Origin: Chthonomonas sp. UBA1950
GTDB lineage: Bacteria > Armatimonadota > Fimbriimonadia > Fimbriimonadales > Fimbriimonadaceae
Assembly (NCBI GenBank): GCA_002336105.1
Contig: DDEQ01000010.1
Coordinates: 1 to 64,000, forward strand
Length of the DNA stretch: 64,000 bases
Direction of reading: 5' to 3'
The stretch's first letter is position 1. Every line of letters begins with the position of its first letter. Of the stretch, positions 57,197 to 64,000 are shown in pieces. The translations under genes and the position numbers were made by a program. Below the pieces are notes generated by a model that did not search any database, was not told the DNA's origin, and was given only the letters and a program-made list of their open reading frames with translations.

Positions 57197-59452
57197 TCAG
57201 ATCTTAGCGGCTCGGTAACACGCCAAAGCCGCTAAGTTTGCCATTTCTCTAGCTGTCGTGCTGAAAGAAACAACATTAATTGGGTGTTCTAAACCCTCGA
57301 TAATCGGTCCGATTAGCTCTCTTCCCTGACCAATATATCCAACAAGCTTGGCAGCAATGTTTGCTGAGTCGATGTCCGGGCAAATCAATACATTTGCGTC
57401 GCCCTGGATGCGACTATGCGGGAAGAACTCTTGCGCAAAGCTAGGAAGTACCGCGACATCCCCGTGCATTTCACCATCTAAAACCATTTCTGGGTACTGG
57501 TTTGCCACGATTGCCGTCGCGTCCTTTACTTTTCGAGCTTTGGGATGCCTACTGTCGCCAAAGTTCGAAAACGATAGCATCGAAATCTTGGGAGTTAAGC
57601 CAAGATAGGTGGCCAATCGCCCGCCGAGGACAGCGATTTCAGCTAGCTCCTCTGCGGTTGGGTCAATCGTTAGCAACGTGTCTCCGACAACGTATACGTT
57701 GCCTTCGACTAGCAAAATGTGAAAACCTGCAACACGACTATGACCGCTTAGAAGCTTGATGTGCGGCATGATTTGGGTGATCGTGTCACTGTATGCCGAT
57801 TCCGCGCCAGCGAGGAGTGCATCTGCCTTCCCTGTTCTCAACATCATTAGCCCGTAACGAAGGGGCGTCTTTGCCATCTCGCGAGAACGTTGAGGTGTGT
57901 AGCCGCTGCGTTGCCTCAGTTGATATAGCAATTCTGCGAACTCAACTGCGTCAGGGCTCTTGGCGGGATTGATTATCTCCACCGCTTCGCTGTCGATACC
58001 AAACCGCTCAACAAGAGGTCCCACCACCGAATTGCGGCCTAAGAGAATCGGAATACAGGTTTTCTCATGGAGCAACAGTCGAACCGCTTCCATGACTCGA
58101 GGACTCTCGCCATCAGTGAAAACGATACGTTTCGGGTGCGTCTTGGTAACCGAGCGAATACGCTGCATGAGCATTTCACTCTTACTCGTCATTCCGTTTA
58201 GTTGCTCTTTGTAGACTTCCCAATCCGTAAGAGGTTCTCTGGCGACATTGCTTTCGCAAGCGGCTTTGGCGACCGCCGAAGCGACGACGGGCAACAATCG
58301 GGAATCAAACGGTTTAGGAATGATATAGTCCGGTCCAAAAACGAACCTCTGTCCACCGTAAGCCATGCTCACTTCAACCGGTACTGGTTCGCGAGCAAGC
58401 TCAGCCAATGCCTTAGCTGCGGCTATTTTCATCTCTTCGTTGATACAAGTGGCCCGAACATCGAGTGCCCCTCGGAAGATGTAAGGGAACCCGAGAACAT
58501 TGTTCACCTGGTTCGGAAAATCGCTTCTTCCCGTTGCAACGATCGCATCGGGGCGCGCCGTCTTCGCCACGTCGTAAGGAATCTCTGGATCAGGATTTGC
58601 CAATGCAAAAATGATTGGGTTTACTGCCATCGAGTTGAGCATCTCAGGAGAGATGCAATCAGCGACTGAGCAGCCCAAGAAGACGTCCGATCCTTGCATC
58701 GCTTCTTCGAGAGTGCGTAGCGGAGTTTCGACCGCAAAGAATGCCTTATACTCATTCATTCCGGCTGTTCGGCCAGCATACACGACGCCTTTGGTATCGA
58801 CTAGAAGGAAGTTCTCTCGCTTCGCTCCAAGCTCGATAAAGAACCGTGCGCAGGCTAACGCCGATGCTCCTGCTCCGTTCACAACCACTTTGACTTCATC
58901 GATCTTTTTGTCTGCCAGATGAAGGGCATTTAAGAGTGCCGCACCAGAAATGATCGCGGTGCCGTGCTGGTCGTCGTGGAAGACTGGAATCGACATCGTT
59001 GCTCGCAGGGCTTCTTCAACAAGGAAGCACTCCGGAGCTTTGATGTCTTCAAGGTTAATCCCGCCGAACGTAGGTTCCAGAACCTGACAGGTTCTGATCA
59101 ACTCCAATGGATCATGAGTCTGAACTTCGATATCGAAGACGTCAACATGGGCAAACCTTTTGAACAAAACGCCTTTGCCCTCCATAACCGGTTTGCCTGC
59201 AAGCGCGCCGATGTCGCCAAGCCCTAAAACTGCGGTACCGTTCGAAAGAACGGCGACGAGGTTCCCCTTGTTGGTGTAGCGATAAGCTTTATGTGCATCG
59301 TCTTTGATCGCAAGGCATGGTGCAGCGACTCCTGGCGAATAAGCAAGTGAAAGGTCTCTGGCGGTCAAACAAGGCTTAGTTGGGATGACTTCCGTTTTCC
59401 CAGGACGCCCCATCTCGTGATATGCGAGAGCGTCTTCATCAATTCGACTCAT
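57197..59452 (-). CDS. maeB: Malic enzyme with C-terminal phosphotransacetylase-like domain
   Basis: 751 aa from ATG 59452, which has an ideal AAGGAGT SD; the frame extends to 59545 but lacks family similarity there. The malic-enzyme half (about residues 1-420) has SLAYSPGVAAPCLAI, the catalytic-region DDQHGTAIISGAALLNAL, the NAD(P) loop VVNGAGASALACARFF and FALANPDPEI. The C-terminal half (about 430-751) is a PTA_PTB-like domain (RIVFTDGESPRVMEA, AESAYSDTITQIMPHIKLL, DIDSANIAAKLVGYIG) that usually acts as an allosteric acetyl-CoA sensor. It converts malate to pyruvate and CO2. A structured leader precedes it. Confidence 0.93.
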   Translation of the reverse strand: MSRIDEDALAYHEMGRPGKTEVIPTKPCLTARDLSLAYSPGVAAPCLAIKDDAHKAYRYTNKGNLVAVLSNGTAVLGLGDIGALAGKPVMEGKGVLFKRFAHVDVFDIEVQTHDPLELIRTCQVLEPTFGGINLEDIKAPECFLVEEALRATMSIPVFHDDQHGTAIISGAALLNALHLADKKIDEVKVVVNGAGASALACARFFIELGAKRENFLLVDTKGVVYAGRTAGMNEYKAFFAVETPLRTLEEAMQGSDVFLGCSVADCISPEMLNSMAVNPIIFALANPDPEIPYDVAKTARPDAIVATGRSDFPNQVNNVLGFPYIFRGALDVRATCINEEMKIAAAKALAELAREPVPVEVSMAYGGQRFVFGPDYIIPKPFDSRLLPVVASAVAKAACESNVAREPLTDWEVYKEQLNGMTSKSEMLMQRIRSVTKTHPKRIVFTDGESPRVMEAVRLLLHEKTCIPILLGRNSVVGPLVERFGIDSEAVEIINPAKSPDAVEFAELLYQLRQRSGYTPQRSREMAKTPLRYGLMMLRTGKADALLAGAESAYSDTITQIMPHIKLLSGHSRVAGFHILLVEGNVYVVGDTLLTIDPTAEELAEIAVLGGRLATYLGLTPKISMLSFSNFGDSRHPKARKVKDATAIVANQYPEMVLDGEMHGDVAVLPSFAQEFFPHSRIQGDANVLICPDIDSANIAAKLVGYIGQGRELIGPIIEGLEHPINVVSFSTTAREMANLAALACYRAAKI

Positions 59453-59467
59453 AAATACTCCTTCTAC

Positions 59468-59485
59468 GATCTGCTTCGGCAGATC
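59468..59485 (-). other. Hairpin in maeB leader
   Basis: Perfect 7-bp stem GATCTGC / GCAGATC with a 4-nt loop, 16 nt upstream of the maeB ATG and 7 nt upstream of its SD. It may modulate access to the SD or protect the 5' end. Confidence 0.45.
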
Positions 59486-59551
59486 TACCAGTCCCGGAAA
59501 GGGTTCTTCTCTGCGATCTATTCGATAAACACAGTAGAGAAGCAATTAAAA

Positions 59552-59582
59552 ATACCTGCCAATTCGCTAGGCTGGTAGGTAT
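59552..59582 (-). terminator. Terminator-like hairpin upstream of maeB
   Basis: On the minus strand ATACCTACCA pairs with TGGCAGGTAT (10 bp, one G-U) across an 11-nt loop and is followed directly by TTTTTAATT. It lies 100 nt upstream of maeB and in the same orientation, so it could be a leader attenuator or could end a short transcript from the empty region 59583-59764. Confidence 0.45.
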
Positions 59583-59764
59583 CTCAGGATAGAGCTAATA
59601 TTCACATAATTGATCGTCTACATCTCATCCTGAATGCAGTTGCTAAAGCTTGCCTTCTGACATACGGGATTTGGACTGATATAGATGATTCAAACGTCGT
59701 GATCACAGGGGCGTTAGGCCAACAAACAGACGTCTTGAGAGCGAAAAATCTTTTGTCTATTGAT
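59583..59764. other. Gene-free stretch between maeB leader and FadL pseudogene
   Basis: Part of the 350-nt interval 59453-59802 without a gene. I see no ORF with coding character, no tRNA and no clear promoter pair. It is bounded by the terminator-like hairpin at 59552-59582 and the FadL terminator at 59765-59798, so anything transcribed from it on the minus strand would be a short RNA or the maeB leader. Confidence 0.4.
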
Positions 59765-59798
59765 AAGAGAGCCAGGTTCGGATGAACCTGGCTCTCTT
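59765..59798 (-). terminator. Intrinsic terminator after FadL-family gene
   Basis: Perfect 15-bp inverted repeat AAGAGAGCCAGGTTC / GAACCTGGCTCTCTT with a 4-nt loop, 4 nt after the gene's final stop codon (TAA, 59803-59805). Confidence 0.8.
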
Positions 59799-59802
59799 GA
59801 TA

Positions 59803-60966
59803 TTAGAACTTGACAGTAGCGTTCAAGCCGAACGTCGTGTTGGAGTTCTTCAAGGTAGTGATTCCGTCGGATACGGTCGAAGTAGGCTGAAGGACGATCA
59901 CTGCGCCAAGGCTCCAGTTTTGGCCAGCTTCGGTTGTTAATCCAAACGTATAGTGGTCAGTCGCAACGGCTGGCAACAGCAAGTTCTTCGTTGCATATTG
60001 GTCCTCAAAAGGCTTGTTGCAGTGATTGAATCCCGCTGAAAGGATGAAACCGCCACCAAGTTTGTATTGAGCGCCAAGCGCCACAACGCTTTGATTACGC
60101 CACTTCGTGCCGAGATCCAGCCCGGAACCAAGTCCTGGTCCGTAAATCATCAACTTACTTAGCGTTTCTCCATACTGAATCCACTTGGCATCAGCGCTGA
60201 AAGTGAGAGCTTTGGTCGCTTCGTAGCTTACGCCCAGCGTTCACTGCTCGGGCATGTTGAAAGCACCTCGATATTCACCCGCCGCAGAAGGGTATTTCGA
60301 ATCCGGAAAGTTTGTTCTCGAAATATAGCTAGCGCCGACCTTAGTCTTTTCGCCGATCTCGTGCATGACACCGAGCGTGAACCCAACTCCAACAGTCTCG
60401 GTGCCGTGACCAAACGCTGCTGGGAGTGTTGAGGCGCCAAATCCTTCATTCGCCAGGCTAACTCGACCGATGTTCAAGTTCAATGCTCCGCCAACGCTTG
60501 TCTTATTGGAGACCTTCCAGCTTAAGCCAGGAGCAATTCTAATAATTTGCAGGTCACTGAAGGCAGATCGAGACAAGGTCGGCCAAGAATAGTCAGTTCC
60601 TGATCCTGCCACAACACCGACAGCAAAACCGAAACGCATGTTCGGATTCTTCATAGGTGCGGCAATCGCGACACTTGGGATGAGTTGGAAATCCTTTGCA
60701 CTTCGTGATTCGACGCCAGCCGCGTTAAACCCAGCGCGAATTCGTGGGCTTGAGAACACCAGCGAAAACTCGGAGCTCAGCGGAACATAGGTAAGCCCAG
60801 CCGGATTAGTTAAGACCGTGATCGCGGAGGTCGGATTCGCGGTCACGGCTCCTCCAACCGCCATTTGTGAAACAGAGAATCCAATAGGTTGGAGCCCGTC
60901 GCTTGCAAGCACGAAAGCAGCCATCGACAACGATGCCGATGTTAAAAATACTTTGATGTAATTCAC
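59803..60966 (-). pseudogene. FadL/OMPP1-family outer-membrane protein with in-frame TGA
   Basis: 387 codons plus stop if read through. The start at 60966 has a signal peptide (VFLTSASLSMAAFVLA) and the FadL opening GFSVSQMAVGGAVTANPTSAITVLTNPAGL (given in parts: GGAVTANPTSA and LTNPAGLTY). Codon 242 (60243-60241) is TGA. The same frame continues TLGVSYEATKALTFSADAKW, MIYGPGLGSG and ends FGLNATVKF with a C-terminal Phe. The context MPEQ-x-TLGVSY is where FadL proteins often have Trp or a similar residue, and TGA differs from TGG by one base. Either a recent nonsense mutation, a base error in the assembly, or readthrough. Without readthrough the 241-aa product lacks the last third of the barrel. 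Confidence 0.75.
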
Positions 60967-61056
60967 AGCAGATTGAGATTAGCGAAAACGTTCATGCGCG
61001 ACTAGTACATTTCATGATCCGTGCTAACATTTGCGCTTTGATCACATCGCTCAGGA

Positions 61057-62463
61057 GTGGTGGGCCGGTACCCTTTTGACGTGGTTATTGTTATAGGCGG
61101 CGGTTTTGCCGGTGTTGAATCCGCATGGGCGCTCGCCGAAAGAGGCGTCAAGGTACAGCTCCTTGAGATGCGGCCTGTCGAGAATACGCCTGCTCACACA
61201 ACAACTTATCTGGCCGAACTCGTTTGCTCGAACTCACTGAAATCAAAGCTACCTACATCCCCGGCTGGACAACTGAAAGGCGAAATGGAAGCGCTGGGTT
61301 CTGTCGTACTCTCGACGGCAAGAGAACATGAAGTTCCTGCCGGTGAAGCTCTTGGAGTAGACCGAAACGCCTTTGGCGAGGCAATCACGGCAAAGATCGC
61401 CAATCACCCCAACATCGAATTGGTTCGCGCCAAAGCCGATCCTAAGTTCATCGAAGAGCACCTAGCTGCTGGAAACAAGGTGATTCTCGCGACGGGTCCT
61501 TTAACATCGCCGGATGTTGCAGAGTGGCTTGCTCAAAAAACTGGACGAGGTCACCTGTATTTTTACGATGCTGTGAGTCCAACCGTCGATGCAGCAACCA
61601 TTGATCGGAGCATCGCTTTTTCTCAAAGTCGTTACGATAAAGGCGGCGATGACTACCTCAATTGTCCGTTCAATAAAGAGAGCTATGAGGCATTTGTGGA
61701 AGCGCTGATTACCGCTGAACGAGCACCATTTCATGCTTTCGAAGCTGGCGGAAAGCGCGATGGCGATGGGCAAGAAGCGGAAGCCGAACTCCTTAAAAAG
61801 ATCAAGTACTTCGCCGGTTGCACTCCCATCGAAGTCATTGCGGACAAAGGGGCGCGGTCCCTAGCATTTGGCAATTTCAAACCCGTTGGTCTGACTGACC
61901 CCAGAACAGGGAGGCGTCCGTGGGCAGCTTTACAACTACGACCAGAGAACAAAGAGAAATCGCTATTTTCGCTCGTGGCTTGTCAAACACGTCTCAAATG
62001 GGGGGAGCAGAAGCGCGTCTTCCGCATGGTTCCCGGTTTGGAAAACGCGGAATTTGTTCGCTTTGGAGTTATTCACCGAAATACCTACATTGAAGCGCCA
62101 AAGGTTCTCTCATCTAACCTTGAGCTTCGCGAAATCCCAGGTTTGTTCATCGCAGGTCAACTCACAGGCGTTGAAGGGTACGTCGAAAGCGCAGCGATGG
62201 GAATTCTCGCTGGTCTGGAGGTTTTTCGGGCTCTAAATGGCTTGGAACACGTTCTCGCACCAAGACATTGCGCCTATGGCTCGCTGATGTCTCATCTGAT
62301 GGATGACACTCCACGCGAATTCGCGCCGATGAACATCAACTGGGGCTTGTTCCCAGATCCGGAAGGCTCAAGCCTCAAGAGAGACAAAGACCAACGAAAG
62401 GCCAAGAAACTCGAAGCCGCACAAGTAGCTTTCCGCGAATGGCATGCAGCACTGGCATTATGA
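61057..62463 (+). CDS. trmFO: Methylenetetrahydrofolate--tRNA-(uracil-54-C5)-methyltransferase
   Basis: 468 aa. FAD-binding GIDA-related fold: VVIVIGGGFAGVESAWALAE, VQLLEMRPVENTPAHTTTYL, AELVCSNSLKSKLPTSPAGQ, a central YFYDAVSPTVDAATID, VACQTRLKWGEQKRVFRMVP and IAGQLTGVEGYVESAAMG. It makes m5U54 in tRNA using methylene-THF. The start is uncertain: GTG 61057, 61060 and 61081 are in frame; AGGAG overlaps or touches the first two, and GTG 61081 would begin right at the Rossmann strand. The stop overlaps the mutY start (ATGA). Confidence 0.95.
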   Translation: MVGRYPFDVVIVIGGGFAGVESAWALAERGVKVQLLEMRPVENTPAHTTTYLAELVCSNSLKSKLPTSPAGQLKGEMEALGSVVLSTAREHEVPAGEALGVDRNAFGEAITAKIANHPNIELVRAKADPKFIEEHLAAGNKVILATGPLTSPDVAEWLAQKTGRGHLYFYDAVSPTVDAATIDRSIAFSQSRYDKGGDDYLNCPFNKESYEAFVEALITAERAPFHAFEAGGKRDGDGQEAEAELLKKIKYFAGCTPIEVIADKGARSLAFGNFKPVGLTDPRTGRRPWAALQLRPENKEKSLFSLVACQTRLKWGEQKRVFRMVPGLENAEFVRFGVIHRNTYIEAPKVLSSNLELREIPGLFIAGQLTGVEGYVESAAMGILAGLEVFRALNGLEHVLAPRHCAYGSLMSHLMDDTPREFAPMNINWGLFPDPEGSSLKRDKDQRKAKKLEAAQVAFREWHAALAL

Positions 62464-63470
62464 GGCAAGAGCTTTTAGCTTGGTACGACAAAAATCGTCG
62501 GGCTATGCCATGGCGAGATGAGGTTTCAGCTTATCGGACTTGGGTTAGCGAAGTTATGCTTCAACAGACCCAAGTCGTAACGGTTATTCCCTTTTTTGAG
62601 CGTTGGATGGCACGGTTCCCATCGGTAGCAGCTTTAGCCGAAGCCGATGAGCAAGAGGTTCTTTCACTCTGGCAGGGACTTGGTTACTACCGCCGGGCTC
62701 GATCTTTACTCTCAGGGGCAAAGTTCATTCATGAGAACGGCCTTCCAAAAAACCTTGCCGAATGGCTAAAAGTCCCCGGAGTTGGAAGGTACACCGCCGG
62801 TGCGATCTGCAGCATCGCCCTCCAGCAATCGGAAGCTCTCGTCGACGGAAATGTGGAGAGAGTGTTTTCAAGATTAACGGCTAACGACTCATCAGATGCT
62901 GAGCTTAGCCGACAGGCTTGGGTCTGGGCAGAGCAAAACATCACCGGTGAGCGCCCAGGTGACTGGAATCAGGCACTCATGGAACTAGGCGCAACTGTCT
63001 GCAAACCCAAAGAACCGAACTGCCAGGAATGTCCAGTCTCAACCTTCTGTAAAGCCTTTCGGCAAGGCACCCCGACGGGGTATCCGACCCCAAAACAAAA
63101 GCGCATCGTAAAGGAACTTACCGACTACGTTTGGGTGCCTATCAGCCGAGGCCGGGCTGGCATAGAGCAGATCCCATCGGGGCAATGGTGGGAGGGGATG
63201 TGGCAGTTCCCTCGCGCATCGTCTTCATCCCAACTAGAGGAACGGTTTGGCAACCAATGGCTGACCAGTCTGATTTCGTTTCGCCATCAGGTTACACACC
63301 ACCGAATTCAGGTTGTTGCCAGCATCATTCATCTCGATCTGCCAGAAAAATCTCTGGTGTGGGTTTCCTTTGAGGAACTCGCTCAACGAGCAATGCCAGC
63401 ACCTCAGCGAAAAATCGCGAAGGCGATGTTACACACAGTCAAGCCTGAAAGTCCATTAAATCCGTCATAA
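62460..63470 (+). CDS. mutY: Adenine DNA glycosylase MutY
   Basis: 336 aa from ATG 62460, overlapping the trmFO stop (ATGA). Catalytic Glu31 is in WVSEVMLQQTQVV. The helix-hairpin-helix is VPGVGRYTAGAICSIAL with the catalytic Asp in ALVDGNVERVFSR, and the [4Fe-4S] loop is CKPKEPNCQECPVSTFC. The C-terminal NUDIX-like 8-oxoG recognition domain spans about residues 220-330 (WWEGMWQFPR, SFRHQVTHHRIQV). It removes A mispaired with 8-oxoG, complementing the OGG1-type glycosylase at 55172-56035. Confidence 0.95.
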   Translation: MRQELLAWYDKNRRAMPWRDEVSAYRTWVSEVMLQQTQVVTVIPFFERWMARFPSVAALAEADEQEVLSLWQGLGYYRRARSLLSGAKFIHENGLPKNLAEWLKVPGVGRYTAGAICSIALQQSEALVDGNVERVFSRLTANDSSDAELSRQAWVWAEQNITGERPGDWNQALMELGATVCKPKEPNCQECPVSTFCKAFRQGTPTGYPTPKQKRIVKELTDYVWVPISRGRAGIEQIPSGQWWEGMWQFPRASSSSQLEERFGNQWLTSLISFRHQVTHHRIQVVASIIHLDLPEKSLVWVSFEELAQRAMPAPQRKIAKAMLHTVKPESPLNPS

Positions 63471-63478
63471 TCGAATCT

Positions 63479-64000
63479 ATGGGCGCAGTGTTGCTCGATG
63501 CCGGAGATATGCGACGAACCTTGGGTCGTATGGCGCACGAAATTCTTGAAGCCAACCAAGGGGCTGATCAGCTTGTAGTCGTCGGAATTCTTCGGCGAGG
63601 ATGGCCTATCGCCAAACGTTTGGCCTTCCTGATGACTCAGATTGAAGGAACAACTGTTCCCTGCGGAAAAATTGATATTCGGGCATACCGCGACGATAAA
63701 CCCATCATCGAGAACGATGCGACCGAGATCCCCTTTGAGGTCACGGGGCGCAACGTCATTTTGGTTGACGAAGTGATTTACACCGCTCGAACAGCCAGAG
63801 CAGCGCTTGATGCGCTGATGCGGTTTGGCCGGCCCAATTCGGTTCAACTGGCTGTACTGGTTGATCGCGGTCATCGCGAACTTCCAATCGAGCCCAATTA
63901 CTGTGGCCGCAAGATTCAGACTGAAAAGTCCGACCACATCATTGTCAAAGTGAACGAATACGACAACGAAGACGCCGTTGTCTTAGAAAAATCTGGCGCA
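63479..64000 (+). CDS. pyrR: PyrR bifunctional regulator / uracil phosphoribosyltransferase (3' end cut)
   Basis: 174 codons to the window edge with no stop; the family is about 180 aa, so only a few residues are missing. Visible are MRRTLGRMAHEILEANQGAD, VVVGILRRGWPIAKRLAFLM, ATEIPFEVTGRNVILVDEVI and the PRPP loop VILVDEVIYTARTARAALDA (family: VDDVLYTGRTIRAALDA), then VQLAVLVDRGHRELPIEPNY and KIQTEKSDHI. PyrR binds pyr mRNA leaders in a UMP-dependent way and may carry UPRTase activity; pyrB/pyrC would be expected next. CATAAT at 63466-63471 ends 7 nt before the ATG, so it may be leaderless. Confidence 0.9.
   Translation, partial: MGAVLLDAGDMRRTLGRMAHEILEANQGADQLVVVGILRRGWPIAKRLAFLMTQIEGTTVPCGKIDIRAYRDDKPIIENDATEIPFEVTGRNVILVDEVIYTARTARAALDALMRFGRPNSVQLAVLVDRGHRELPIEPNYCGRKIQTEKSDHIIVKVNEYDNEDAVVLEKSGA

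Noticed and set aside
58202..58669. 155-codon open frame on the plus strand inside maeB
   Set aside because: Antisense to the conserved malic-enzyme domain, with no SD and no recognisable motif; a shadow frame.
59803..60966. Frameshift as the cause of the broken FadL gene
   Set aside because: Both parts are in the same frame; the only disruption is the TGA codon at 60241-60243.
1..64000. CRISPR arrays, insertion sequences, prophage or attachment sites
   Set aside because: No direct-repeat arrays, transposase/integrase motifs or duplicated att-like ends were seen on reading through the window.

Overview
The window (about 64 kb, roughly half G+C) looks like chromosomal DNA of a didermic, non-pathogenic environmental bacterium. 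The best guess is phylum Armatimonadota, class Fimbriimonadia. This is inference from gene content: a DUF1559 prepilin paired with a LacI regulator, a PEP-CTERM protein, FadL/TraF-type outer-membrane barrels, SepF, type I QueF and an OGG1-type glycosylase. No rRNA or other phylogenetic marker was compared. I see no plasmid, phage, transposase or CRISPR array. The one mobile-type element is a self-splicing intron.

Layout. 1-3.1 kb (minus): a secreted-protein run (partial signal-peptide protein, outer-membrane barrel, Ig-like protein) and a HAD phosphatase. 3.2-8.8 kb (plus): a compact CheW-CheA-HDOD-FliD operon. 8.8-12 kb: orphan sucC and a divergent ABC exporter. 12-14 kb (minus): LacI regulator, DUF1559 prepilin and a small lipoprotein. 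14.2-16.7 kb (minus): ispG, radC and a translin-family protein. 16.7-20.4 kb (plus): five tightly coupled genes, namely two methyltransferases, a double-FKBP lipoprotein, a secreted protein and a degenerate ArgC-like protein. 20.4-24.7 kb (minus): murB, tsaB, a secreted protein and a GAF histidine kinase. 24.8-26.3 kb (plus): a membrane-anchored protein and a SIS-domain isomerase. 26.3-31.3 kb (minus): peroxiredoxin, a GAF protein resembling free-methionine sulfoxide reductase, smc and an unknown protein.

31.5-31.8 kb (minus) holds the most striking feature: a tRNA-Arg(UCG) gene interrupted in the anticodon loop by a 226-nt Azoarcus-like group I intron. Then follow a PfkB kinase and a GH27 alpha-galactosidase (31.9-35 kb), a MacA/MacB-like pair lacking its ATPase (35.6-38.5 kb), a NahK-like kinase, a diguanylate cyclase, argS with an altered HIGH motif, a small barrel, and a Gfo/Idh/MocA oxidoreductase. 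44.5-47.4 kb (minus) holds three tandem paralogous membrane coiled-coil proteins and hisB-hisH-hisA.

47.5-64 kb is a mosaic of short transcription units: esterase, amidase, two unknown proteins, a class III aminotransferase, a PEP-CTERM protein, queF, an STN-domain protein, a nitrilase-family amidase, a small protein behind a clear promoter/operator, OGG1-type glycosylase, yggS, sepF, maeB with a structured leader, a FadL-family gene interrupted by an in-frame TGA, trmFO, mutY and a pyrR that runs off the right edge.

Functional threads: translation and tRNA (tRNA-Arg, argS, queF, tsaB, trmFO, translin), oxidised-guanine repair (OGG1-like, MutY), envelope and secretion, and signalling (CheA/CheW, HDOD, GAF kinase, GGDEF). 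Several transcription-unit heads lack a Shine-Dalgarno and have a -10-like hexamer 2-11 nt before the start codon, suggesting some leaderless transcription.
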